Origin: Egicoccus sp. AB-alg2 | GTDB taxonomy: Bacteria; Actinomycetota; Nitriliruptoria; Nitriliruptorales; Nitriliruptoraceae | Assembly: GCF_041821065.1 (NCBI RefSeq) | Contig: NZ_JBGUAX010000012.1 | Span: 1 to 64,000 of the forward strand | Direction of reading: 5' to 3' | Length of the DNA stretch: 64,000 nucleotides | Part shown: one piece after another, positions 36,417-44,367 of the stretch | How the letters are laid out: each line of letters opens with the position of its first letter | Numbering within the stretch: position 1 is the first letter of the stretch | Translations under genes and position numbers: made by a program | Notes under the pieces: model-generated | The model's database searches: none | Seen by the model: only the letters and a program-made list of their open reading frames with translations | What the model was told of the DNA's origin: nothing

Positions 36417-36869
36417 TCAGTCCAGGCGCGAACGGCCGACGATGACGCAGCGGTACGACCCGGCCGGCGAGACCACGGTCACCTCGTCGCCGGGACGGTG
36501 CCCGAGGACGGCCTGCGCCAGCGGCGAGTCGAACGAGGTGCGATGGTCGTCCATCGGCGCTTCGACCGGATGCACGACGAGGAACGACTCCCGGCTGCCG
36601 TCGTCGAACTCGACCTCGACCTCGTCGCCGAGCTCGATGACCGAGGGGTCCTCGGCGACGTCACCCGGCGAGACCGCGACGCGCAGCAGCTGGCGCAGCT
36701 CCTCGACCTGGGCCTCGGCGTGTCGGCAATCCTCGAGCAGCGCGTCGCTGCGCTCGCTGGCCAGGTCGGCGTTGAGCCGCGCGAGCCGTTGCTCGGCCCG
36801 CTCCAGGCGGCCCTCCACCCACCGACGGCCGGCGGCGGTCAGGATCGGCGACGTCGTGTTGGTCACCAT
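36417..36869 (-). CDS. GreA/GreB-family transcription elongation factor-like protein
   Basis: 150 residues, close to the GreA length of about 158. The N-terminal half is a predicted coiled coil (RLERAEQRLARLNADLASE). The C-terminal half is an FKBP-like GreA domain with VIELGDEVEVEFDDGSRESF, SFDSPLAQAVLGHRPGDEV and VTVVSPAGSYR. GreA factors stimulate RNA cleavage by stalled polymerase. The tip acidic pair cannot be assigned with confidence, so it could be a regulatory paralogue. ATG 36869 has GAGGA in front. The palindrome at 36928-36946 lies just upstream. Confidence 0.8.
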   Translation of the reverse strand: MVTNTTSPILTAAGRRWVEGRLERAEQRLARLNADLASERSDALLEDCRHAEAQVEELRQLLRVAVSPGDVAEDPSVIELGDEVEVEFDDGSRESFLVVHPVEAPMDDHRTSFDSPLAQAVLGHRPGDEVTVVSPAGSYRCVIVGRSRLD

Positions 36870-36927
36870 GGCGTCCTCGGCGGCGAATCGTCTCGGCACG
36901 TCCCGCCCCCCGCTCGTCGGGACGCGC

Positions 36928-36946
36928 CGTGAAGCAGAGCTTCACG
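36928..36946. promoter_or_regulatory. Operator-like palindrome, copy 1 (upstream of greA-like gene)
   Basis: CGTGAAGC and its exact complement GCTTCACG surround a 3-bp centre (AGA). It is 59 bp before the greA-like start and 8 bp after the regulator stop. The same element recurs at 39567-39585 and I find it nowhere else in the window. Confidence 0.6.
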
Positions 36947-36954
36947 ATACAGCA

Positions 36955-38160
36955 TCACCGTGAACTCGCGGGCCCCACCTGCCAGAGCACCTCGGTCGGT
37001 TCGGCCCCGGGATTGCGCCAGCCCGAGACGCTCGCCTCCGTCGCCACCAGCGCGTCGCCCTCGTGCAGCGTCTCCGTGCGTCCGCCCACCGTGACGTCGA
37101 GCACGCCGCGCACGACGGTGGCCACCTCGGGGCCCTTGACGGCGAAGGGCGCGCGGTCGCCGGCGGCACCCGCGGCGACCTCGAGGTGCCACACCTCGCC
37201 GACCCGTGTGTCCGCGACCACGCGCTCGCCGACGAGGCCGTCCTGGAGGCGGCTGCGGTCGCGTCCGCTTCGACGGGCGACGACGTAGCCGGCGGGCGCG
37301 TCCGCCTCGGGTCCGAACGGGACGCCGAGCACCTCCCACAGCCGTACCAGGGTGTCACCGGAGGGCCCCCGGACCCCGCGTTCGACCTGGGACAGGGCGG
37401 ACGGGCTGATGCCGACCCGGCGCGCCACCTCCGCCTGCGACAGGCCGTGGCGGAGCCGCTGGTCACGCAGGACCGTGCCCAGCTTCTCCCGGGCGCTGAC
37501 CGGTGCATCCGTCGCGACCAGGTCGCCGTCGACGACGTGCGCGCGAACGCTGCGCCCGACCACCCCGGCGCGGCGGCCGTCGGCCTTGCGCACGGTGAGA
37601 CGCAGGTCGCCGTCCTCCTCCTGGTCGACCTCGACGACGACCTGCGTGATCTCCTGCAGCCGTCGCAGGAAGGAGGGCCGGTGGCGCTCGCGCTCCACCG
37701 GCCACAGCGCGAGGCTGCGCCGGCGGTACAGCCGCGGGCACGCGGCCAGGAACAGGTCGAGTCCCCGGCCGCGGCCCCACGCGTCCTCGACGGCCGTCAG
37801 CCGGTCGAAGACGAACGCCGCGCCGGCGCCGACCCGCTCGTCCGCGGCCCGGAGCGAGGTCAGGGCGTCGTCGAAGCTGGCACCGGGCGTCAGCGCGTCC
37901 GGTACCGGTGAGGTCCGGCCGGTGACGACCGGTGACCAATCCAGGACGGCCGCCGTGACCGGTACACGCGCGTCCCAGGGCCGGCCGACGTTCACGACGA
38001 CCAGCGGGGTGGTGTCACCGACGGCCGCGGTGAACCGGTCGACCAGCAGGTCGAGCGGCGGCGAGCCGGCGCCCAGCAGGACGAGGTTGTCGCCGATGCG
38101 CACGTCGTCCACGAGCTCGTCCAGCAGCGCCGTCCCGCTCGTCGGTCCCTGCACCGTCAT
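36955..38160 (-). CDS. Transcriptional regulator: KaiC-like domain, XRE HTH, cupin
   Basis: 401 residues in three parts. Residues 1 to about 200 look like a RecA/KaiC-fold domain with a degenerate P-loop (RIGDNLVLLGAGSPPLDLL, no GK[ST]) and a Walker B-like FVFDRLTAVED. Residues 227-280 are an XRE-type helix-turn-helix (LRHGLSQAEVARRVGISPSALSQVERG). Residues 300-401 are a cupin ligand barrel (GPEVATVVRGVLDVTVGGRT). XRE-cupin proteins usually control amino acid or alcohol metabolism through a small-molecule ligand; the extra KaiC-like part is unusual. It follows gdh by 37 bp on the same strand, and paired palindromes flank the operon. ATG 38160 chosen, with AGGTGGG before it. Confidence 0.75.
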   Translation of the reverse strand: MTVQGPTSGTALLDELVDDVRIGDNLVLLGAGSPPLDLLVDRFTAAVGDTTPLVVVNVGRPWDARVPVTAAVLDWSPVVTGRTSPVPDALTPGASFDDALTSLRAADERVGAGAAFVFDRLTAVEDAWGRGRGLDLFLAACPRLYRRRSLALWPVERERHRPSFLRRLQEITQVVVEVDQEEDGDLRLTVRKADGRRAGVVGRSVRAHVVDGDLVATDAPVSAREKLGTVLRDQRLRHGLSQAEVARRVGISPSALSQVERGVRGPSGDTLVRLWEVLGVPFGPEADAPAGYVVARRSGRDRSRLQDGLVGERVVADTRVGEVWHLEVAAGAAGDRAPFAVKGPEVATVVRGVLDVTVGGRTETLHEGDALVATEASVSGWRNPGAEPTEVLWQVGPASSR

Positions 38161-38197
38161 CACCCACCTGGCCCGGGGTGCGCACGCTAGGCGAGGC

Positions 38198-39454
38198 TCA
38201 GGACGCCAACGCCTCCTCGACGACGCCGGCGCGCTCGGCAAGGGCGGCGGCGATGCGTCCCACGCCCAGCACCGCCGCCGCGGCACGCAGCGGCAGGCGG
38301 CGCGACTCCGACACCCGCCACAGGTCGTCGAGCGCGGCGCTCATCCGCTCGTCCAGGCGGCGTGCCACCTCGGCGGCGCTCCACTGCTCGCCGCCCAGGT
38401 TCTGTTGCCATTCGAAGCAGGACACCGTCACGCCTCCGGCGCTGGCCAGCACGTCGGGGACCACGGTGACGCCCCGTTCCTGCAGCACCGCGTCGGCCTC
38501 GGGGGTGCACGGGCCGTTGGCGGCCTCGGCGACCAGCCGTGCGCGTACGCGCTCGGCGAGGCGGGCGTCGATCGCGCCCTCGAGCGCCGCCGGGACCAGC
38601 ACGTCGCAGTCGACGGTCAGCACCTCCTCGGGGCCGATCTCCGTGGCGCCGTGGGCGACGACCGAACCGCTGCGGGCCTTGGCCGCGGCGACGGCCGCGA
38701 CGTCCAGCCCGTCCGGGTCGTGGATGGCGCCGCCGCTGTCCGACACGGCCACGACCCGCAGGCCGTCGGCCGCCAGCAACCGGGCGAGGTGCGCGCCGGC
38801 ATTGCCGAAGCCCTGGATCGCGACCCGGGCGTCCGCCGGCAGACCGAGACGGTGGGCGCTCGCGAGCACGACGGTGCGGCAGCCGGCCGCCGTCGCGGTG
38901 TCGCGGCCGAGCGACCCGCCCGCGGCGAGCGACTTGCCGGTGACGACCGCGGGTGCGGGTGCGCCGGTCACGCGCGCGTACTCGTCGGCGATCCAGTCCA
39001 TGTGCCGCGTGTCGGTGTTGACGTCCGGCGCCGGCACGTCCACGTCGGGGCCGATGCTTCCGGCGATGGCCCGGGTGTAGCTGCGGGTCAACGACTCCAG
39101 CTCGCGTTCGCTCAGCCGCTTGGGATCGACCGTGATGCCGCCCTTCCCGCCTCCCAGCGGCAGGTCGACGACCGCGGTCTTGACGCTCATCAGCGTCGCC
39201 AGGCCGGCGACCTCTTCGGCGGTCACGTCGGGGTGGAAGCGCGTGCCGCCCTTGGCGGGGCCCCGTGCGGTCGAGTGCGCGATGCGGTAGCCGGGCACGA
39301 CGCGCATCTCGCCGTCGTCACCGACGTAGGGCACCTGGACGGCGATGGCGCGCTCGGGGCGGTGCAGCAGCGCCCGCATCCAGTCGTCCAGCCGCAGCTC
39401 GTCCGCCGCGGCGTCGATGGTGGCCAGGGCCTGCTGGTGCAGGTCGAGGGTCAC
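38198..39454 (-). CDS. Glu/Leu/Phe/Val-type amino acid dehydrogenase (probable glutamate dehydrogenase)
   Basis: 418 residues, the usual size for NAD-type GluDH. The substrate-binding core [14 protein letters not shown] precedes [14 protein letters not shown], which holds the catalytic Lys. The Rossmann motif is [17 protein letters not shown], followed by [14 protein letters not shown] and [11 protein letters not shown]. It interconverts glutamate with 2-oxoglutarate and ammonia. GTG 39454 is set by GAGGAAGGA upstream. It is the first gene of an operon with the KaiC-like/XRE/cupin regulator. Confidence 0.92.
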   Translation of the reverse strand: MTLDLHQQALATIDAAADELRLDDWMRALLHRPERAIAVQVPYVGDDGEMRVVPGYRIAHSTARGPAKGGTRFHPDVTAEEVAGLATLMSVKTAVVDLPLGGGKGGITVDPKRLSERELESLTRSYTRAIAGSIGPDVDVPAPDVNTDTRHMDWIADEYARVTGAPAPAVVTGKSLAAGGSLGRDTATAAGCRTVVLASAHRLGLPADARVAIQGFGNAGAHLARLLAADGLRVVAVSDSGGAIHDPDGLDVAAVAAAKARSGSVVAHGATEIGPEEVLTVDCDVLVPAALEGAIDARLAERVRARLVAEAANGPCTPEADAVLQERGVTVVPDVLASAGGVTVSCFEWQQNLGGEQWSAAEVARRLDERMSAALDDLWRVSESRRLPLRAAAAVLGVGRIAAALAERAGVVEEALAS

Positions 39455-39558
39455 GTGGAGTCCTTCCTCGTCGGGGACCCGCACGCGACCAGGCACGACG
39501 GCATGCGTCGACCGGCCCCGCACGGGGGAGGTGCCGACGCGCCGTTGCGTCACCGGGA

Positions 39559-39564
39559 AGGGTA
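39559..39564 (-). promoter_or_regulatory. Possible -10 (TACCCT) of the gdh operon
   Basis: A TAnnnT hexamer on the minus strand immediately downstream of the palindrome at 39567-39585. A regulator bound there would cover the spacer and -35 region. Confidence 0.3.
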
Positions 39565-39566
39565 GA

Positions 39567-39585
39567 CGTGAAGCACGGCTTCATG
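39567..39585. promoter_or_regulatory. Operator-like palindrome, copy 2 (gdh/flavin oxidoreductase intergenic region)
   Basis: CGTGAAGC and GCTTCATG surround a 3-bp centre (ACG). It differs from copy 1 only in the centre and one outer base. It is 113 bp before gdh and 135 bp before the divergent LLM oxidoreductase. Confidence 0.6.
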
Positions 39586-39719
39586 CCGCCGTTCGCCGCG
39601 TCGTCCCGGCAGGCGCACGTGGCGGCGGCACGCGTCCGGACCCGCGGCGGGAATGCCCCGGGCGCGGTCGACCGTTGTGCCTGGTCGCCCCTGGACCCGC
39701 ACGAGACGAGAGACCGCCG

Positions 39720-40715
39720 GTGACGTCGCTCCCCCTGTCGATCCTGGACCTGGCCGAGATCGGCCCGGAAGAGACCGCCGGCGACGCCCTTGCCGGGGCG
39801 GTCGACGTCGCCCGCCGCGCCGAAGGGCTCGGCTTCCGGCGGGTCTGGTACGCCGAGCACCACAACATGCCCACCATCGCGTCGGCGGCCACCAGCGTCC
39901 TGATCGCGCACGTCGCGGCCCACACCCGCACGATCCGCGTCGGGGCCGGCGGCATCATGCTGCCCAACCACTCGCCGCTGACCATCGCCGAGCAGTTCGG
40001 CACCCTGGCCTCGCTGCACCCCGGCCGGATCGACCTCGGGCTCGGGCGTGCGCCGGGTGGCGACCAGGCCACGTTCCGGGCGCTGCGCCGCGACCTCGCG
40101 GCGGCCGACCGCTTTCCAGAGGACGTGCTGGAACTGCAGGGTTACCTGTCCGAGACCTCCCGGATCCCCGGCGTCGAGGCGATCCCCGGACGGGGCACCG
40201 AGTTGCCGCTCTACATCCTCGGCTCGTCACTGTTCGGGGCGCAGCTGGCCGCCGTGCTGGGCCTGCCCTACGCGTTCGCGTCGCACTTCGCGCCACAGGC
40301 GCTCGAGCAGGCGGTCGCGCTCTACCGTCGCGAGTTCCGGCCCTCCGAGCAGCTGCGCGAGCCCTACGTCATCGCCGGCATGAACGTCATCGCGGCGGAC
40401 ACCGACGAGGAGGCCCAGGCCCACCTGCTCGCGGCGCGCCGGCGCCGGGCGAAGCTGCTGCTCGGACGCGGGCGTCGGCTGTCCCCCAAGGAGCTGGACG
40501 CGCTGCTGGCCTCGCCCGCCGGTCAACAGGTGGAGGTCATGCTGCGCCACACGGCGGTGGGCACGGCAGCGGACGTCGCCGAGCAGTTGACGGCCTTCGC
40601 GAGTCACGCACGTGCCGACGAGCTGATCCTCGCCGCCGCCGGCCCCGACCGGCAGGCCAAGCTGCGGGCGCTGGATCTGGTCGCGCAGGCGCACGGACTC
40701 CCCGCCGCCGCCTGA
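39720..40715 (+). CDS. LLM class flavin-dependent oxidoreductase
   Basis: 331-residue luciferase-like TIM-barrel monooxygenase. Signatures are [64 protein letters not shown] and the C-terminal [15 protein letters not shown]. It uses FMN or a related flavin; the substrate is unknown. The GTG start has only a weak ribosome site. It is divergent from gdh. Confidence 0.9.
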   Translation: MTSLPLSILDLAEIGPEETAGDALAGAVDVARRAEGLGFRRVWYAEHHNMPTIASAATSVLIAHVAAHTRTIRVGAGGIMLPNHSPLTIAEQFGTLASLHPGRIDLGLGRAPGGDQATFRALRRDLAAADRFPEDVLELQGYLSETSRIPGVEAIPGRGTELPLYILGSSLFGAQLAAVLGLPYAFASHFAPQALEQAVALYRREFRPSEQLREPYVIAGMNVIAADTDEEAQAHLLAARRRRAKLLLGRGRRLSPKELDALLASPAGQQVEVMLRHTAVGTAADVAEQLTAFASHARADELILAAAGPDRQAKLRALDLVAQAHGLPAAA

Positions 40716-40745
40716 CGCCGCCGCCCGACGCCGCCGCCTGACGCC
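40707..40745 (+). repeat. Three 13-bp tandem repeats at the end of the LLM gene
   Basis: GCCGCCTGACGCC occurs at 40707, 40720 (one C/T change) and 40733. The stop codon lies in the first unit. Probably slippage in a GC-rich stretch. Confidence 0.75.
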
Positions 40746-40848
40746 GGCCCGGACGGGGACCGCTGCGGGCAGGACGGGTCGGTGGACTCTGGTCCTCCGA
40801 CCGGCTTCGGCCCATGCTCGAGGCAGGTGCCGAGCAGGTGGGTGGCAC

Positions 40849-42264
40849 GTGCGCGCGCAGCGTGGGGGGAAGCGGTCGTGGCTGTCGCGGGCCGGGGGCG
40901 TGGCCCTGGCCGCGCTGCTGGTCGGGCCTGTGGCGGCCGGTGCCCCGCCGGCGGCCGCGGCGACGCCCGACCAGCCGGTGCTCGTCCGCGACCGGACGTG
41001 GTCCGTGCGCGGCGGCCCGTCGTTCGCGTTCGGCCGGACCGGCGACGTCCAGGTGATGGGCGACTGGAACGGTGACGGGACCGCGACTCCGGGCGTGTTC
41101 CGCGACGGACGCTGGCACCTGCGCAACCGCCTGGCCACCGGGGCGACGGAGCTCTCGTTCACGTTCGGTCGCGCGGGCGACGTACCCGTCGTCGGAGACT
41201 GGGACGGCGACGGCCGGGACGGCGTCGGCGTCGTACGCCGCGCCCGCTGGCTGCTGCGCGACCCGCTCTCGGCCGGCCCGGCGAGCCACGACTTCACCTA
41301 CGGGCGCATCGGCGACGTGCCGGTGACCGGTGACTGGAACGGCAACGGTCGCACCGGCATCGGCGTCGTGCGCAACAACCGGTGGCTGCTGCGCAACGCC
41401 CGGTCCGCCGGTGCCCCCAACCACGACTTCCGGTTCGGCAACGTCGGTGACGTCCCCGTGACCGGCGACTGGAACGGCACCGGCCGCAGCGGCGTCGGCG
41501 TCGTGCGCGGACGCTCGTGGTACCTGCGCAACCCGCTCAGCGCCGGCGCGGCCAGCCAGTCGTTCGCGTTCGGCGCCTGCGGCGACGCGCCGCTCAGCAC
41601 CGGCTCGGCCCGGACGGAACCCGGCGTGCCAACCTCGATGCGCGGTACCGAATGGACCCGGCTGCCGACCTCCGAGCGGGTCGTGGCGCTGACCTTCGAC
41701 GCCGGCGCCAACGCGGACGCGTTGCCGTCGATCCTGCGGACCCTGCGGAACACCGGCACGCCGGCGACGTTCTTCCTGACCGGCGACTGGGTGACGGAGT
41801 TCCCGGCGCAGGCCCGCGCGATCGCTGCCGCCGGCCACCCGATCGGCAACCACACCGTCTCGCATCCCGACCTGACCACCCGCAGCGACACCGAGGTGCG
41901 CTCGCAGGTCGTCCGCGCGGACCGCACGATCCGGGCGGCCACCGGTGTGGACCCGCGGCCGTGGTTCCGCTTCCCCTTCGGCGCCCGCGACGCCCGCACG
42001 ATCGGCATCGTCAACTGCACCAACTACGGCTCGGTGCGCTGGACGGTGGACACGCTGGGCTGGCAGGGGACCTCGGGCGGCCAGTCGAAGGCCACGGTCA
42101 CCAGGCGGGTGCTGGACACGCTGCAACCCGGCCAGATCGTGCTCATGCACGTCGGCTCGCATCCGCGCGACCGCTCCATGCTGGACGCGGCGGCGCTGCC
42201 GGACGTGATCGCCCGGATCGAGGCGCGCGGCTACCGCTTCGTGGACCTCGACGACTACCGCTGA
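40849..42264 (+). CDS. Secreted polysaccharide deacetylase with four N-terminal repeats
   Basis: 471 residues. A signal peptide (GGVALAALLVGPVAAGAPPAAAA) is followed by four tandem units of about 48 residues at roughly 45-240, each of the form FGxxGDVPVxGDWNGDGRxGxGVVRxxxWLLRN. These are Asp-rich turns like those of FG-GAP/VCBS-type calcium-binding blades. The C-terminal NodB domain at about 270-470 has TFDAGANAD (motif 1), HTVSH (motif 2), RFPFG (motif 3), DTLGW and LMHVG. It would deacetylate peptidoglycan or a surface glycan outside the cell. Motif 1 reads TFDAG rather than TFDDG, a variant seen in divergent NodB proteins. Confidence 0.88.
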   Translation: MRAQRGGKRSWLSRAGGVALAALLVGPVAAGAPPAAAATPDQPVLVRDRTWSVRGGPSFAFGRTGDVQVMGDWNGDGTATPGVFRDGRWHLRNRLATGATELSFTFGRAGDVPVVGDWDGDGRDGVGVVRRARWLLRDPLSAGPASHDFTYGRIGDVPVTGDWNGNGRTGIGVVRNNRWLLRNARSAGAPNHDFRFGNVGDVPVTGDWNGTGRSGVGVVRGRSWYLRNPLSAGAASQSFAFGACGDAPLSTGSARTEPGVPTSMRGTEWTRLPTSERVVALTFDAGANADALPSILRTLRNTGTPATFFLTGDWVTEFPAQARAIAAAGHPIGNHTVSHPDLTTRSDTEVRSQVVRADRTIRAATGVDPRPWFRFPFGARDARTIGIVNCTNYGSVRWTVDTLGWQGTSGGQSKATVTRRVLDTLQPGQIVLMHVGSHPRDRSMLDAAALPDVIARIEARGYRFVDLDDYR

Positions 42265-42272
42265 CGTCCTGG

Positions 42273-42306
42273 CCGGTCGGTCGCCGCCATCGCGGCAGCC
42301 GACCGG
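42273..42306 (+). terminator. Terminator of the polysaccharide deacetylase gene
   Basis: CCGGTCGG and CCGACCGG form an outer 8-bp stem; GCCGC and GCGGC extend it inside after a 2-nt mismatch, with a 4-nt loop. It begins 8 bp after the stop codon. Confidence 0.65.
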
Positions 42307-42404
42307 GGTCCCCGGCTGTCGGTCCGATCCGCCCGCCGCCGGCCACGGTCGGGGGACCGCAGGCTCACGGCCCCGACCACCTCGACCAGGAGCGCGGACA
42401 CCGG

Positions 42405-43511
42405 ATGGGCACGGCGCAGGAACCCCTCACCCTCGGAGCCGAGGAGGAGTACCAGCTCCTCGACGCGCGGACGGGCGCGCTGGTCTCGGTCGCCGACGCG
42501 GTCCTCGAGCAGCTCGACGGCGACGTGTACGAGCACGAGCTGCAGCGCTCCATGGTCGAGACCCACAGCGGCGTGCACGAACGGCTGGCCGACCTGCGGG
42601 CCGACCTCGCCGCCCGGCGGCGGGCCCTGCGCGCCGCCGCGGAGAACCAGGGTGCGTGGCTGGTGGCCAGCGGCACCGTGCCGCTGAGCGACTGGCGGGA
42701 CCAGTCCATCACCTCGCAGCCGCGCTACGAGCGGATGTCCCGCGAGCACGGCCGGGTCGCGAGCGAGCAGATCGTGTGCGGCTGCCACGTCCACGTCGGC
42801 GTGCCGGACCGCGCCACGGGGCTGCGCGCGATGCGCCACGTCGTGCCGTGGCTCCCGGTCCTGCTGGCACTCTCCACCAGCTCGCCGTACTGGCAGTGTC
42901 GCGACACGGGCTACTGCAGTTACCGCACCCAGGTGTGGAGCCGCTGGCCCACGGCCGGGTTCCCGCCCGAGTTCGCGGGCCCGGAGGACTACGCGGAGCT
43001 GACGCAGCGGCTACTGCGCACCGGCACGGTCCTCGACGCGGCCCAGCTCTACTGGTACGTGCGCCCGTCCGAGGACTTCCCGACCCTGGAGTTCCGCATC
43101 GCCGACTCGTGCACGCGTCTCGACGAGACCGTGCTGCAGGCCGCCCTGTGCCGCGGGCTGGTGGCGACCGCCCTCGAGCGCGACGCGACCGGCGTCCCGC
43201 CACCGGCGGCCCATCCGACCCTGCTGGAGGCCGCGGCCTGGCGCGCCGCGCGCTCGGGACTCGGCGACCTGCTCGTCGATCCCGTCGCCGGCGATGCCCG
43301 CCCCGCCCGCGAGCTCGTCGAGGCGCTGCTGGAGGACGTCGGGCCGGCGCTCGAGCGGCACGGCGACCACGAGGCGGCCCGCGACCTGCTCGACGACCTC
43401 CTGACGGGCGGCACGAGTGCCCACCGGCAGCGCGAAGCGGTCGCGCGCCGCGGCCGGCTCGAGGACGGCGTGACCCGGCTCGTTCGCGAGACCGATCCCG
43501 ACTTCCGCTGA
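42405..43511 (+). CDS. Carboxylate-amine ligase of the GCS2 (YbdK/EgtA) family
   Basis: 368 residues, typical for the YbdK-type glutamate-cysteine ligase group. The ATP-grasp-like core begins LTLGAEEEYQLLDARTGALV, with ELQRSMVETHSG, QIVCGCHVHVGVPDR, PYWQCRDTGYCSYRTQVWSRWP and FPTLEFRIADSCTRLDETV. It forms a gamma-glutamyl or similar amide from ATP. The natural substrate in actinobacteria is not settled. ATG 42405 has AGGAG at a long 12-bp spacing. Confidence 0.9.
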   Translation: MGTAQEPLTLGAEEEYQLLDARTGALVSVADAVLEQLDGDVYEHELQRSMVETHSGVHERLADLRADLAARRRALRAAAENQGAWLVASGTVPLSDWRDQSITSQPRYERMSREHGRVASEQIVCGCHVHVGVPDRATGLRAMRHVVPWLPVLLALSTSSPYWQCRDTGYCSYRTQVWSRWPTAGFPPEFAGPEDYAELTQRLLRTGTVLDAAQLYWYVRPSEDFPTLEFRIADSCTRLDETVLQAALCRGLVATALERDATGVPPPAAHPTLLEAAAWRAARSGLGDLLVDPVAGDARPARELVEALLEDVGPALERHGDHEAARDLLDDLLTGGTSAHRQREAVARRGRLEDGVTRLVRETDPDFR

Positions 43512-43644
43512 ATGGCCGTCGGGCGGCGGCCGTGACCGCACCGTCCGAACGGCCACGGGCCCGGCTCGCTCGGATGACGTACCGGTTCCTAGCGTCGGCC
43601 CGCCTCGGATCCTCCGCGGCCGGCTCCGACGTCCAGGACTCCGC

Positions 43645-44367
43645 GTGCCCACCGTTCGACCCGCCGCGCCCGACGACCTGCGCGCGACCTCGCGGCTGCA
43701 CCGTCAGCTGCTGCCCGACGGGTTCTTCGCCCGGCTCGGCCGCGGTTTCCTGTGCAGCTACCACCGCACCTTCGCACGCAGCCCCCACGCGGTGGCGTTC
43801 GTGACCGGACCCGCCGGCGACGCGGACGGGTTCCTCGTCGGCACGCTGAGCAACCGGCAGCACTACCGCTTCGTGGTGCGCTGCTGCGGGGTGCGTCTCG
43901 CGGCACGCGGTCTGCTGGCACTGGCGGCCCGTCCGCGGCTGGCCTGGACGTTCCTGCGCACCCGGGCCGGCCGCTACCTGCGCTGGGCCCTGCGCTACCC
44001 GCTCCGGCCCGCGCGACGGCCTTCGACAGCCGAGGACCTGACGGCGCCGGCCGCCGAAACGCGACCGGACCCCGCCGGCGAGGACGCGCCCGCTGAACCC
44101 GCGGCCGCGCCCGTGGCCGTGCTCACCCACGTGGCCGTGGGCACCCGCGCCCAGGGCAACGGCACCGGGCGTGCGCTCGTGGAGGCTTTCGTCGCCGCCG
44201 CGCGCGAGGCCGGTGTCACCGAGGCACGGCTGGTCACCGACGCGGGCGGCCCGGCCGAGGCGTTCTACCGGCGGCTGGGATGGACACCCGGCCAGGTCCG
44301 TCACGGCTCCGGCGGTAGCCTCGTGCGCGAATTCCGGCTGTCGCTGCACGAGAACGCGCCTTCGTGA
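43645..44367 (+). CDS. GNAT-family N-acetyltransferase with a central insert
   Basis: 240 residues. The GNAT N-terminal half (TVRPAAPDDLRATSRLHRQL) and the acetyl-CoA half (VLTHVAVGTRAQGNGTGRALVEAF, ending FYRRLGW) are separated by about 80 residues of basic and Pro/Ala-rich sequence. The Q/RxxGxG/A signature reads AQGNGTG. The acceptor is unknown. It overlaps the next gene by 4 bp (GTGA). Confidence 0.8.
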   Translation: MPTVRPAAPDDLRATSRLHRQLLPDGFFARLGRGFLCSYHRTFARSPHAVAFVTGPAGDADGFLVGTLSNRQHYRFVVRCCGVRLAARGLLALAARPRLAWTFLRTRAGRYLRWALRYPLRPARRPSTAEDLTAPAAETRPDPAGEDAPAEPAAAPVAVLTHVAVGTRAQGNGTGRALVEAFVAAAREAGVTEARLVTDAGGPAEAFYRRLGWTPGQVRHGSGGSLVREFRLSLHENAPS

